Below the pieces are notes generated by a model that saw only the letters and a program-made list of their open reading frames with translations, was not told the DNA's origin and made no database searches. This document shows positions 12,688 through 24,242 of a stretch of 64,000 bases of DNA, piece after piece (within the stretch, counting starts at the first letter, position 1; each line of letters starts with the position of its first letter). The stretch comes from Camillea tinctor. Its lineage: Eukaryota; Ascomycota; Sordariomycetes; Xylariales; Xylariaceae. A program made the position numbers and the translations under genes. The DNA lies in contig MU394095.1 of NCBI GenBank assembly GCA_022578605.1, positions 248,001 to 312,000 on the forward strand. The letters are read 5' to 3'.

Positions 12688-14075
12688 TCACTCCTCCTGT
12701 GCCCACCGTTTCTCCCGCAACGGCATCTCCTTTCCGGCGATTTCACGCGTGCCGGCGACCTCCTCTCGCCAGGCCCAGTACTCGCCGAGCCGGATTTCGG
12801 CATACTGCGCGTAGTCGAAATTGATCTGCGAAATAGTGGCCTGGATAAGGGCCCAGATGCCCCAGTAGAAGCCGGGTACGCCGCGGAACATGTCTACTTC
12901 GGCGTGCAGCTGCAACGCCTCGGCCTCCTCGTCCACTTCGGCCACCTTGTCACCTGGGCCCGTCTCCTCCCGAGCTATCCCGTAGTACGTGTGAATGTAC
13001 TCCCGGATGAATTCGAGCCGCTGCGAGCGCGTGGGCAGCACGTTGTAGTCGCAGTCAAAACCGCCCCATTCTGCGAAGTGGTTCGCCAGGTCGAAGGCCG
13101 CCGGCGACGGGGTCGCGTATTCATAGTCGATGAAGGTGACCGACGTCGCCTCGTCTTCGCCGTTGCTACTACCAATGCTGCCGACCTCGTTGGTTCCGGG
13201 ACCCTTGGGTTCAATGATGACATTCCCGCTCAGGAGATCGCAGTGCGCAAAGACAAGCTACCAAAATTACGAGTCAGTAAGGGGGCACGTGCCATAAGCC
13301 ATATCTCAAAGAGGGTAGTTTTTTTTTCTCTCTTTCAGGTCAAAGTGGAGCTTACGCCGTTCTCGCCTAGACCGGGCCGCTGACTCAGTTCGTCAATGAG
13401 TCTCGTGAGCTCCTTCTGGAGATCTGCCTGTCTCGTACGCTCGGTCTCCGTTTTGGTCGGGAGGGCCAGTATCCACTTCTGCATGACGGTCCACACGTTA
13501 GGAGGAGGCTTCCCAGGAGCGGCGTGGTCGATAGCCGCCTCGTAGGAACCATTGGCGATGCCATCGAGACCCTTTTTCTGGGCATACGTCTCGTGTATGC
13601 AGGGCACGGTGGCGTGCCACTGGGCCAGGCGCCTTGCGACAGCTAGGTATATAGAGGGCTTTCGTAAGTCGGAGGGGTGGGTGACTCGGCCGCTGATGAA
13701 GCGGTACATCATGCCATTCTTAAAACGGGCCAGAAGCTCGGGTGCCAGGCCATACCTCATGAGCAGCTCGTGGTTCTGGGTCTCGCGGTGTCGGTCGATA
13801 AGCACGTCGGTACCGTGGCCATAGGCACGCAGCAAGACCGCATCTTGGTCAATCTCGTCCGGGGTCAGGCCCTCTTTTTTATTCACTGCTTTCAGTAAGG
13901 TATTTGTGATGCCGTCTGTGAATCGTACGAACTCGATGTTGGAGTCTGGGCCTGACCACTCGGGTCGAAGGGCGAAGATTAGTTGTCGGGCAGAGTCCTC
14001 GCTGTTCGTGTTCTCGTAGGTAAGGGGGATGTATCGCACCTGACCCAGGCGGCCGGTGGCAGGCTGTGAAGGCAT
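12688..14075 (-). CDS. eki1: Ethanolamine kinase
   Basis: Phosphorylates ethanolamine with ATP, the first step of the CDP-ethanolamine (Kennedy) route to phosphatidylethanolamine, in the cytosol. Two exons, 14075-13356 and 13257-12688, joined by a 98-nt intron (donor GTAAGC, acceptor GGTAG), give 429 residues, normal for the family. Family features: an N-terminal ATP-lobe segment (FVRFTDGITNTLLKA), the block around LLRAYGHGTDVLIDR, GMMYRFISGR, the Brenner phosphotransferase motif FAHCDLLSGNVI (H245, D247, N252) and the metal-binding Asp in FIDYEYATP (D284). The Asn usual after the motif His is Cys here. The LLSGNVI context favours ethanolamine over choline kinase. Start chosen at MPSQPATG: upstream in-frame codons lack an ATG. 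Acceptor and start are inferred; the family call is secure. Confidence 0.92.
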
Positions 14076-17000
14076 CGTCGTCTCGCTTGTCTTCTCAAAA
14101 CGAGCAAGCAAGTAGAGTGAGAAGATACAGCTAGCGTAGACAATGTCAAGAAAAAGGGTCAATTGAAAAAAAAGGGGGAATCACGAGGACAGTTTAACAA
14201 AAATTGTTAGTTGATAGTAATATTTGATAGTCGACTAATAAATAGTACTAAAAGGGGAAAAAGGGTAGGGAGGTGGGTTATTCACCGCCAAGCAGAGTGG
14301 GTATTTTTGATGAAAATAAAAATGCAAAAGAAAAAAAAAGAAAAGAAAAAGGAATAAAATGTATGGGGGGAGAGCCTGGTCTACAACGTCGTACTGTAAT
14401 TGGAATTGGTCTATTAAAATCAAAGTGAAAATAAAAGAGAGAATCCTGAAGAGGTGAAAGAGGAAGAAAGCTGGAAGAAAAACTACAGAGGTTTATAATT
14501 TTATGTGCAATGCTAGAAGTAAAGGCAGGCAATATTTGAAGGGGAAAAAAAGAAAGAAAGAAAAGCAGGAAAGGTTGAAGAAGGTTAGTTGGCTACATTA
14601 GGTTGGTACCTTACCTTACTTACTACCTGCACTACATCTTCTCAAACGTTAAGGTTATTTTGTTTTATCTTATTTTTTTTTTTCATCCCATGTGTACGTA
14701 TAGACAAGGGACGTCATTTGCCCACACATTACACAGCACTAACCTACACGTTTTTGGGGATACCACACCTTGAATAGAAATGATCAACGGTGGGTGGCCG
14801 ACGGCAAGCGCGTTAACTTTTTAGAGTTCAGGGACCAGGCGAGGGGGTCCCCAGTTGGTAGGGCAGGTTGGGGAAAGGGCAAGGGTTCAGGGGTAAGTTC
14901 AACTTTGGTAGGTTATGTATGTGCTACATGGAGCAGATGTATGTATGCAAGTTTACCTTATTAAACACCCCTCCTTCCCAGCGCTTGTTAAGTTCTTAAA
15001 TACAAGTATACATGTTCTATATATCCCGTTTTACCCGTTAGACCGGCTCAATGTTGGCAAAGTTGAATCAGGTCTCGAGAGATAAATATATGTACCGAGT
15101 CAATCTTGTGACCCAGTACCCGGTTACAAGTTTTACCAAAATTTCTCGCCGGCGACAGATTGGGATTAGTGTTTCGGCCGCTTTAACAGGCCTTGGCTCA
15201 CCCCGCTATCAGGTACTATCAATCACGTGTCCTGGGACACCTTATCTGTGAAGGATTTTATGCAAGAATTGAACAACGGAATTTTCTAAACGGTCTGTGA
15301 CTGTGACGGCCCCTCCACTCCGTCCGTAATGCATTTTGCGGGCACTTAAACACAGACGACGTTAGTATTAAAACAACGTCAACGGGCCAATCACCCCCTG
15401 GCAGCCCTATACAGGAGATAAGCCGACATCAACTCGACGTCGGTTTTCTGTTAAACCAACTTAGGAAGAGCATGAACTACCTGTTCCGGTCCCCACGAGC
15501 TCATCATGGAAACACTACGGAGGTAGACCTCTTAAACCTACCAAGCTAACAGTTTATACTTTACACCGATTTTAGCTATAATATTAATAAGAGGATGTAT
15601 TTGGCATAACATCGTGACTATACCCCCAGGCGACGGGACGGGACGTCTGCCTGCCTTTAACTCGCCGTTTGTTACGGACCGACGCTAGAACAGGCTCACA
15701 CGGGTTGAGAGCCGTTTTCACGCAGCATACTCCGTACGGTTTAGATACACAAGGTTTATGCAGAGCGGGGCGATTCTACTCAGGTTGTGCTCTGGCCTAA
15801 AGCGGCGATGCTCGGGTTCGCACCTTACCAGCGCCTCTCGATGGCAAAACTCTTATATGGAAGAGACCCTTTGCACCACCATCACTAGCTGATTTTATAT
15901 CCCTCTCCCCTCCTTTCCCGTCACCTATTTCCTTGTCGCGAGATCAATTACTCTTTTCGGTTACTATATACGCTAACAGCGAATGAAGAAGAAGAAGCTG
16001 TGATTAAGGTGTAAGAGGGTAGTTATGTAAGTTAGCTAGGAAGTATCTGTACAACTTAGAGTCAGAATATACTCTTTGCTACATTATGTACATAGTAGTC
16101 AGTCAGGTGGCTTAATACCTCCCCAAGAACGATCCCGCCCGAAAGCAGCAGCATTACGTGCAGCTGACAGAGAGCATGTGAAATCATACGCTCCCACCCC
16201 TCTCTCCCCTCCTCCCCGCCCTAGGGTCCCCCTCTACCCCTCTTCCCGTAGGATTTATGCCGGAAAATAATTACCAAAGGGGAAGACCCAGCATTGGAGA
16301 AAAGAAAAAGCAAAAAAAGGCATCTTCCTAGTAATATGCATTACTTAACATACATGTACATACCTACATACATATAGGTAGGTAGGTACATAACCATAGG
16401 TTAGTCAGCCTTCCCCAGTTCCAAATCAGTCAGGGTTGATCCCAGCTCCTGCGACTCACTCACCCATTTATACCCAGGTCTTGGTGTTAAACGTGGTTTG
16501 ATTTGCCAATCCACGGGAGAGTAATTATATGTGAGCTGGAGGGTTTGAATGGGCTTAGACCTTGGCGTACCTAGGTATATATAGGGCTGACTGATAAAAT
16601 GATGGAACTTATTTGTTATGTGAGGTATATGCTTATGTGGGTAACTTCAAATACATGAGAATATAATACCTTTGGCTAGGAGGGCATCATTTACATTATA
16701 ACACTAGAAATTATTATTGTATTTAACTTAGTTTGTATAATACTTATAGGTGTGTCTAGGTAATATAAAAGAAATCCTTCAAACCCTAGATTTTCATATA
16801 TCATATTCTATAAAGCCGTGCCGCATCAAGAGTATTGGGGGAGGGGGGAGGGTTGACCTTTTTATCTCTCCCTGTGGGGAAATCCGTAGAAGTGTGTAGG
16901 TTAGGTGTCGTACCATGATGATGAAATTGTTATTCAATTAGTTATCATCGTGTCGTGAAACAATATGATGGGCATCGATAAATCCAAAACGGTACATAAC

Positions 17001-17138
17001 CAATCAGCTAGTTTAGAGTCGTATATTAAATATATGATACGCAGAGCTAATCTCATTCTCCCAATCATATGTACCAACCCCCCCCCCCCCCCTTTTCTTT
17101 CTTCCCCTCCCTTTACATCAATTCAGGTAAACCTATCA
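14076..17138. other. Intergenic, 3.1 kb
   Basis: No gene seen. It holds A- and T-rich tracts next to the ethanolamine kinase start, a C15 run at 17078-17092, one ACCTAGGT palindrome at 16569, and a stretch at about 15000-15870 whose composition differs from its surroundings (few homopolymers, more CpG, small inverted repeats). That stretch has only short open frames. Confidence 0.6.
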
Positions 17139-19463
17139 TCAACTATCCTCCACCACCCTCAGGTCCAAGCCGACGAACCTGAATAACCTGTGGAACCAGC
17201 GGCCGATTTGGATGGCCCAGTCGTCCATAATGTCGCTGCAGAACATGAGTAGGCGGCTGAAGAAGAAGAGGCAGACAAACGAGACGCTGGCAATGGCCGC
17301 GAACGAGTACCAATAGTCGGTCCCATGCCAGCTCTCATAAAGGTCCTCGATCTGCACCGAGAAGTAGCTCGTCATGAAGCTGATGGGCAGGAAGAAGACG
17401 CTGAGCTTGGCTAGCAGCGTTGCGCTGCGCGTCAGCCGCGCCGTCGCCGCCGAGTCCTTCTGCTGCGTTAGGTTGAAGTACTGTAATGATTCTATTAGCT
17501 TGCATCGATACGTTTTCTTATGATCACATTATTTTGAAGGAAAATGAAGGGGGACAAGGGGGGAGTAGGTTAGGAAAGGGGGAAATCTATTCTCACCGTC
17601 GACGAGAGCGCGGCAATTTCCTCCAAATATCCTTCAATAGTATTCAGCATCAGGAACTGCAGCCGATCGCCGAGCCGCTCGAAGCGGCTCAGCGCCGAGT
17701 ACGTCAGGGCCACCTTCCGGTACGCGTAGCCTTGCAAGTGCGGGTGGGAAAGCGAATGTGTATGCGCCTCAGGCTGCCCCGACGCCATGATCTTGCCTAC
17801 GAGATTGCGGTAGTTTTCGAACAAGTGCTTCAACTCGCGGAGGTCTTTGCTTAAGTAGTGTAGCGTCGGGATGATATCCGTGCTCTTGCTTGTCACTTTC
17901 GGGCGCTGGGGAGGGGGGGAAGAAGGAGGTTAAGTTAGTAAAAGATGATACATATATATACATGCACACAGAGACGAAGCAATAGATATACGGTATAGAT
18001 AGATGTCTTTGGGGGGGGGGAATGTATGTGCTTACTGCGCTCTCGAGAACTTTATACGACTACATGAAGTTAGTAAAGTATATCTTGCATCTTTTGGGGC
18101 CGGGACGGCGAGAAGTCCAGACTCACCATCTCCTCCAGCTTCCGCTCCGCGATCTTAAACGGACCGGCCGCCTCGTAGTCCTCGAATAAATAATAAAAGA
18201 GATTGCTCGTGCCCTCGTCGGCGAGGCCTACGGGCTCCCCGTTACTCGCGAAGGACATGCCCGTCTCGTGGCGGTTGAGGTCCGGCCTGTCGGCGGCGGG
18301 GGCGACTATCCACCTGCTGAGCGGCCGTCGCACCGAGTTCATCGACAGCGGCTTCTTCTTCTTGAGGTCGAAACCTAGCTTCGACAGCTGCAGGAGCACG
18401 TTGAGTGTGTTCGACCGGATGCTCCGCAGCTCGTCTTCCTGCCACGCCTGCTCGTCCTCACCCAGCGGTGTCGGCTCGTACGAGGGCTCCTCGTGGATGG
18501 AGAGCACGGTGTCTGAAAGTCGGCGGGTTAGCTCTTTTGTTTCTTCCCCCCTTTCTTTCTTTTGCAAACAATCCGCCCACATGTTGAGAAAGAAATATGG
18601 TGCATAACGTACGGTCGTTGCATAGTGCCAGCCACTGCCAGTGTTTCGGCGGCGTTATGCTCTTCCGTTCAGGCTCATTCTCTCTCTTAGGTCGTTTGTG
18701 AAGCCAGTGGGCTCCGATGCACATGGCTTTTCTCGTATGGATCCGTGTTAGTAGCAATATATCATAGAGGGAGCCCCCCTTCCCCCCGTATTACACCGAG
18801 ATATAAGCGCACCTTTCCGAGTGTGATCCGTGGAGAAGTAATTGACGGTATTCTTCACCTGGAGATACAAGCTCATGCTGTCATCGTCCAGTGCTAGCTT
18901 CGAATCCTCAATGGCGACAGGGGTGTTGGAAATAGTCCGCATGGCAATGCTGCCATCCTCGCCGTTGCCCTTCTCTAAATCCTTAGCCGAGCGGTGGTGT
19001 CTAAGATGGATACCACCGATCCTGTCTTTGCGCTTGCGCTCTTCCTGGGGCGGCGGCTTAGAGATGGTCATCATGAGACCGACCAGCCTTTCTGAGAAGT
19101 CATATTTATCTCCGATAGCAACAAGCGTCTCTTTCTGCACATTAGGGTCCCATATGTTTCTAGGCAGTATATCAGCATGGAGTCAGATTTCAAGCAGGTG
19201 ACCGTTCGGGCCGGTACATACATCCATCGGATGGGATAGTGTGCCGTATCCCGATCATCATTCAGCAGCTCCAGGAAGTGCTCGGCGCCAAGATCAAAGG
19301 CGATGCGCGCATGATCTGAACCAAACTCGACTACGAAGTTCTTGCTATTCTTACTCGTCGCATTTTCCTGGGCTTTCCGGAAGACATCGGGGACGTCGAA
19401 GTCCTCGAACATGTCGGAGAGTCCGAGGATGACCTCTGATGGTGTTTGGGACCCTGTCGCCAT
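17139..19463 (-). CDS. CorA-like Mg2+ transporter-family membrane protein
   Basis: Member of the fungal branch of the CorA/Mrs2 metal-ion transporter superfamily; substrate unproven. My model has seven exons: 19463-19222, 19159-18813, 18726-18613, 18512-18127, 18059-18036 (24 nt), 17905-17597 and 17480-17139, all in frame, 587 residues. The large N-terminal domain contains RWINIWDPNVQ and KHWQWLALCNDHTVLSIHE, recombined exactly across two introns, which supports those junctions. A helical region (about 380-475) leads to two membrane helices near 496-514 and 529-554. Where CorA has the pore signature GMN at the end of the first helix, this protein has SVQ (515-517). The third acceptor (AAAAG at 18727) is the least certain. 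The position at the plasma membrane or an internal membrane cannot be told. Confidence 0.85.
18036..18059 (-). other. 24-nt microexon of the CorA-like gene
   Basis: Encodes SYKVLESA. It is preceded by a strong branch-site/acceptor arrangement (TTTACTAACTTCATGTAG) and followed by GTAAGC. Adding it keeps phase 0 on both sides. Skipping it would remove eight residues without shifting frame. Confidence 0.7.
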
Positions 19464-22451
19464 TATTCTCTTTCATACCAGTAAACCTTATGGTAGTATC
19501 TAGTATAATATAGTATAGTTCAATATAGTATACCTAGTCTGGTATAAGATGAGCTTAAATACTTAGGTAGGTAGGCATGGAAACAGAACAAAGTAGGTTA
19601 AATCAAAACAAATCAAAACAACATATTGTAACCTTCCTTATCCTATATATCGGATAATTTATAATTAATAGGAAGGGTTCTCAATGAAACATGAGAGAGA
19701 TGGGGTATTGTTTAAGAAAGCAATAGAAGATAAAAATAAAATAAAATAAAAACAAAAGACATTGTAAGCGAAGAGGGTGCGCGCACCAAGAAGACGAGGT
19801 TCACACGAGGTTCACACACATACAACGCGAGCGAGCTGCGGGCTCTGATGACCAAGTTCAGCTTTGCCGCCCCCAAAAGCAACACCTGATAATGTTAGTT
19901 GGGTTAGTTGGGTTTAGTGTGTGAGAAAGAGGCTCACATGCAGGGGGGTTGTTGTTGTTGTTGTACATAACAGGCGACAAGCACCCTTCCGCGGCTAGAG
20001 ATTAGACAGCCTGCAGGAGGATCGAGCAGGGTTTAAAACTTAGACGGGCGGCAAGACGGGAAGTCCCTTAAACCTTCTTCTCTTGCCTTATCTTGTAACC
20101 TATGCCACTACTAGTAGTATGTGGATATGTGGTGTAAGTAAAAGTTAATTCGAGGGCGTTGGCAAGCTATTAACCTTAGGTTAGTATGTTCCAGTTAGTT
20201 AAGGTTAGGTACATACATACGTAAAGACAACCTAACAACCCTTGTTCAGCTGCGACCAGAACGGGCGTGTAACCCTCGCTCAAGCCTCTCATTCTCACCC
20301 TCATTCATATTTCATTCATATTCATTGACATATTGATAGGTTAATCCTAGTTACTAATCTACCTAGCCTAACCTACACTAACATTACCTTACCCGCATGC
20401 GCCTTTGCATATGTACACGGAGGATACGATGTATGTAGTGTGATAAGGTTACCATGTAAGTGTCGATAAACCAACCACACCAATAGTAGTATAAGCAAAG
20501 GCGTGTGAAGAATATCCACACTCATTGGATTGGAACACATGAACCTGTCGGCTCTCTCTATATATGCAGAAGATGACTCTCATCAACTCACAAGCTTCTA
20601 CGTCATTTCAATTAGCACATGAGATAAAGTCTGTACCGAACCTAATACCTAGCTAGCCATAGGGGCAGTGTCTGCAGCCCGGCCGAGGAATCGGAACTAA
20701 CCTTAGCTGCCGTAAGGACCTAACTATGCCCACGTGCAGAATAACCAATCATCCTAAACCTTGAACCAGCCAGTCACATTGCCCACCCCAAACGAACCCC
20801 CTATAGGATGAGGATAGTGGCTATATGGTGTAAAAGGACGATGGATGACGATAGAATAGTCTCATAGATCGTGACAAAGATCTCGACTGGCAATAGATAT
20901 AGTTTACCTAATAACCTATAGCCAACCCAAGTAGTATTATTACTATATGTGTGTTGTTTGGCAAGGTATATATATATATATATAGCTATAGGCTACATAA
21001 GTAAGCAGGCATTTATACCAACCCTCCTCAACCAACCTACCTCCACCTCGGGGATCTCCTGTCTGTTTACGCCCGGCAAGATTCCGATTCCCAACTGTTT
21101 ACCTTGACCACGGACCTTTCTCATACCCGTGCACTGATGTCAAATCCATGGATACATCACCAAAAATACTGGGGGATCTGAATAATAAAGTGGAAAAAAG
21201 GCAAAGAAGAGAGAAAAAAAATCTTCTTCTACCCCTTTCTGAAAGGAACTGAGTAGGGGGTTCTCCCCCCCTCCCCCCTTCCCATGGCGGTGATCTTCAT
21301 TCATCGCCCGCAGCCTCAGCTTCGCAGCTGATCACCCAATAAGCTTGCTGAACCAGTCTAGAGCAGTATAGTATAGCGTAGGTAGTCTGTACGCGCGTGC
21401 GTTCCCCCCGAAGTATGTATATGGTTGAGGACCGCGCCTTGATGCGATACCTAGATAGTGGTTTGTGCCGTCCGCGCAGCGGTATAACCTACACAACATA
21501 ACATAGAGAAGCAGCATAATTGACCCTCAGACATGTTTAGTAATACCAACCTACATATACTACATACTGCCCATGTATCTAGGCGTTGAACGGCACCGCC
21601 GTATCAATCTCGCTTTACGAGACGTACGCGGGGCGCCAACGGGTCTGAGAATGGCTCTTCTGGGCAAAAGAGGAGAAGAAAAAACTTTTCTTCTGCTAGA
21701 GAAGAAGATTGTGGCGAAGCTGAGCATACCGTTAAACTATTTTTCTTCCTTCGCCTGATAATGGATTGAGAAATCCACAGTCGGGCGATAGAAGCACAAG
21801 GCCTCCTGAATGATGATGACCTGTTCGAAATGAGGATGTGCCGCAGGGTCCAACTTCGGGCTCGTTTTTTTTCGATTTTTTCTGTCTATCCCCGCCCGAA
21901 GTGGGAATGGCGCCTCTCTACGTTGCCTTCGCCCAGGCCGCAATCAAATCGGAGAGCCTCCTAGGAGAACAATTTTATGACGTTATGTTTGCCTGGTAGT
22001 GGTTGGGATGGGTCCTCTCCCCTCTCCTCCAAGAGATCATCACAGGTTCGATCTCCTTTCGCTCCGTGAGCTACTGTCGATGGGGAGAAAAAAGTCGAAG
22101 ACCCCCGGTTCACGATGTTTCACGCGACTCTATCTCTCAACACGAGAGTAATGAAATCCTAAATCAAGCCACACAACCAAACTTATGTCGTAGACATAAT
22201 TTCATCCATATACATTCATTGAGGAGGTGCCGTGTTGTCTGTTGTCCATAATCAGGAGTATCCCTCGTTCTCTCTCTCTCGTTTCATATCCACCTTCTCT
22301 CACTCCTTAAAACATCGACATCACTACGTGGCGTGAAAGTCGAATCCGATCATTTCTGGATTTACCTACTTCGACATTCCTTTTCTGATCATATCGGAGA
22401 GAGCCTGGCTACTAGTAGCATCTTCTCTTGATCATCAGTTGATAATTCATA
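19464..22451. other. Divergent intergenic region between the CorA-like and CFEM genes, 3.0 kb
   Basis: No gene seen. Contains short A/T tracts, TA dinucleotide repeats (about 20967-20984) and many GTTAGGTTA/TAGGTA-like words. The last 30 nt before the CFEM ATG contain a GATA core (TTGATAATTC), too little to call a site. Short open frames at 21573-21758 and 22003-22251 resemble nothing I know. Confidence 0.55.
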
Positions 22452-24242
22452 ATGTCGTCCCGACGACAACAGTACCTACTATACGCTACCCTCCTCGGGT
22501 CGGTCCTCCAGCAGGCACAGGCACAAGCAGAAAGAAAGAGAGATGGGCCCAACTACCCAGGCTGCATCGAGAGATGCGTACGTGAATCGGGCTGCTCGAT
22601 ACTCGATCTGGGCTGCCTCTGTAGGCCGTCCGAAATAGGTCTCCTATCGGGCGCCGCTGGCTGCATTAGCCAGACTTGCCCTCCAGAAGTCGACCTGAAC
22701 CGCATCTTGAGGCCCCTCTGCAACCTATCGCCTTTGTATATCTTGAGTGCTGTAGGCAACCTTGACATCGACCTCGAGGTTGAAGTTGCCAGCTCGGTCC
22801 AGTCAAACACCCAGGCGAGCGTAGATGTATACACGATTTCGAGACCGAACGCCGACCCAGCACCTGCACCGGGGCCGCAGCCAGGGCCGGGACCGGAGCC
22901 ATCTGGTCCAGTTGATTCGCCGCCTGCACCTCTGCCGCCATCACCTCCTCAGGCACCCCCTGCTGCTCCGGCAGCGCCAGCAGCACCACCAGCAATGCCT
23001 CCTATGCCTCCTATGCCTCCTATGCCTCCTATGCCACCTATGCCACCCTCCATGACGCCCCCCATGGCACCTCCCATGGCACCTCTCATGGGACCTCCTA
23101 TGGGACCTCCTATGGGACCTCCTATGGCTCCTCCTGCCTTTCCAGCACCAGCACCACCGGCAGCGCCTCCTATGGCGCCTCCTGAGGCACCCCCCGCAGT
23201 ACCTGCTCCCGCACCTCCAGCTGTTCCTGCACCTGCTGCTCCCGTACCTGCACCACCAGCACCCGCTCCGGAACCACCTGCTCCAGCACCTCCTGCTCCG
23301 GCACCTCCTCAAGCGCCACCTGCCGCTCCAGCACCTGCGCCTCCTGCTGCTCCCGCGTCTCCTGCTCTTGAGCCCCCTGCTGCTCCTGCTCCCGCACCAC
23401 CAGCACCGCCTGCCGTGGCACCTCCTGCGGCGCCACCTGCCCCTGAGGCCCCTCCCGCAGTCGCAGCACCCGCAGCTCCTCAGGAACCCCCTCAAGCACC
23501 GCCCAAGGAACTTGCACAGGCTCCAGCTCCAGCTCCGGCACCAGCTCCTGCTCCTATTCCTGCTCCCGAGGCTCCTGCTCCTGCTCCTGCCCCTGAGGTT
23601 CCTGCCCCTGCTCCGGTTCCCGCCCCTGAGGCACCCGCTCCTGAGGCGCCCGCACCCGCACCCGTTGACCTACCTCCGGCTGCGGTACCCGCCCCAGAAG
23701 CCGAAGCCATACCTGCTCCCGCTCCAGCACCACCTGCTCCAGCGCCACCCGCCCCTGCGCCCGAGGATCCAGCTCCAGCTCCAGCTCCAGCTCCAGCTCC
23801 AGCCCCCGCTCCTCCAGCCCCTGAATCCGCCCCTGAACCTGAGTCCAACCCCGAACCCGAGTCCCCCACAGAGATAAACTCCAGCCTCGTCGGCTTCCTC
23901 ACCGCCACCGCCCCCTCGCAGCCGACCGACTCCCTCATCGTCGCGACCGGCACCCCCCACCCGCTCACCGCCACCGCCACCGGGTCCCTGATCGTCGCCA
24001 CCAGCGCGCGCCCCACCGTGACGTCCATGTCCAGCGCCAGCGCCAGCTCCTCCGCCACCAAGTCGTCCTCGGCCGCCACGTCGACGACCTCGTCCGAGCC
24101 CGAGAAAAAGGAGGACGACGAGCCGGAGGAGCAGCACCAAGACGATGAGGACTCGGGCGTCGCGGCCGTGGTGCCGAGCGGTCGCGCCTCTCTTCTGGGT
24201 GCCGTGCTCGCCGTCGGAGCGGCTCTCGCTTTCGGGTGGTAA
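22452..24242 (+). CDS. CFEM-domain GPI-anchored cell-surface protein with long Pro/Ala-rich stalk
   Basis: Single-exon gene, 596 residues. A probable signal peptide (1-25) is followed by a CFEM domain with the eight expected Cys (38, 42, 48, 55, 57, 71, 76, 90) and the Asp (D52) that binds haem iron in characterised CFEM proteins. From about residue 130 to 480 the chain is almost only Pro and Ala, with a PPM/PMAPP block encoded by tandem 9-bp units and later (PA)n runs. Then come a Ser/Thr-rich segment holding a duplicated SLIVAT motif, an acidic stretch (EKKEDDEPEEQHQDDED) and a hydrophobic C-terminus (ASLLGAVLAVGAALAFGW) typical of a GPI signal. Known CFEM proteins act in haem/iron capture or host interaction; which applies here is unknown. 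The long antisense frames are composition artefacts. Confidence 0.9.
   Translation: MSSRRQQYLLYATLLGSVLQQAQAQAERKRDGPNYPGCIERCVRESGCSILDLGCLCRPSEIGLLSGAAGCISQTCPPEVDLNRILRPLCNLSPLYILSAVGNLDIDLEVEVASSVQSNTQASVDVYTISRPNADPAPAPGPQPGPGPEPSGPVDSPPAPLPPSPPQAPPAAPAAPAAPPAMPPMPPMPPMPPMPPMPPSMTPPMAPPMAPLMGPPMGPPMGPPMAPPAFPAPAPPAAPPMAPPEAPPAVPAPAPPAVPAPAAPVPAPPAPAPEPPAPAPPAPAPPQAPPAAPAPAPPAAPASPALEPPAAPAPAPPAPPAVAPPAAPPAPEAPPAVAAPAAPQEPPQAPPKELAQAPAPAPAPAPAPIPAPEAPAPAPAPEVPAPAPVPAPEAPAPEAPAPAPVDLPPAAVPAPEAEAIPAPAPAPPAPAPPAPAPEDPAPAPAPAPAPAPAPPAPESAPEPESNPEPESPTEINSSLVGFLTATAPSQPTDSLIVATGTPHPLTATATGSLIVATSARPTVTSMSSASASSSATKSSSAATSTTSSEPEKKEDDEPEEQHQDDEDSGVAAVVPSGRASLLGAVLAVGAALAFGW
22995..23130 (+). 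repeat. 9-bp coding minisatellite in the CFEM gene
   Basis: Tandem copies of ATGCCTCCT (Met-Pro-Pro), the first four identical, then diverging to ATGCCACCT and to ATGGCACCT/ATGGGACCT units. Reading frame is kept throughout, so copy-number changes would change stalk length without a frameshift. Confidence 0.9.

Noticed and set aside
12607..13383. 258-codon plus-strand ORF over ethanolamine kinase
   Set aside because: It is antisense to a well-supported kinase exon with conserved motifs; no known family.
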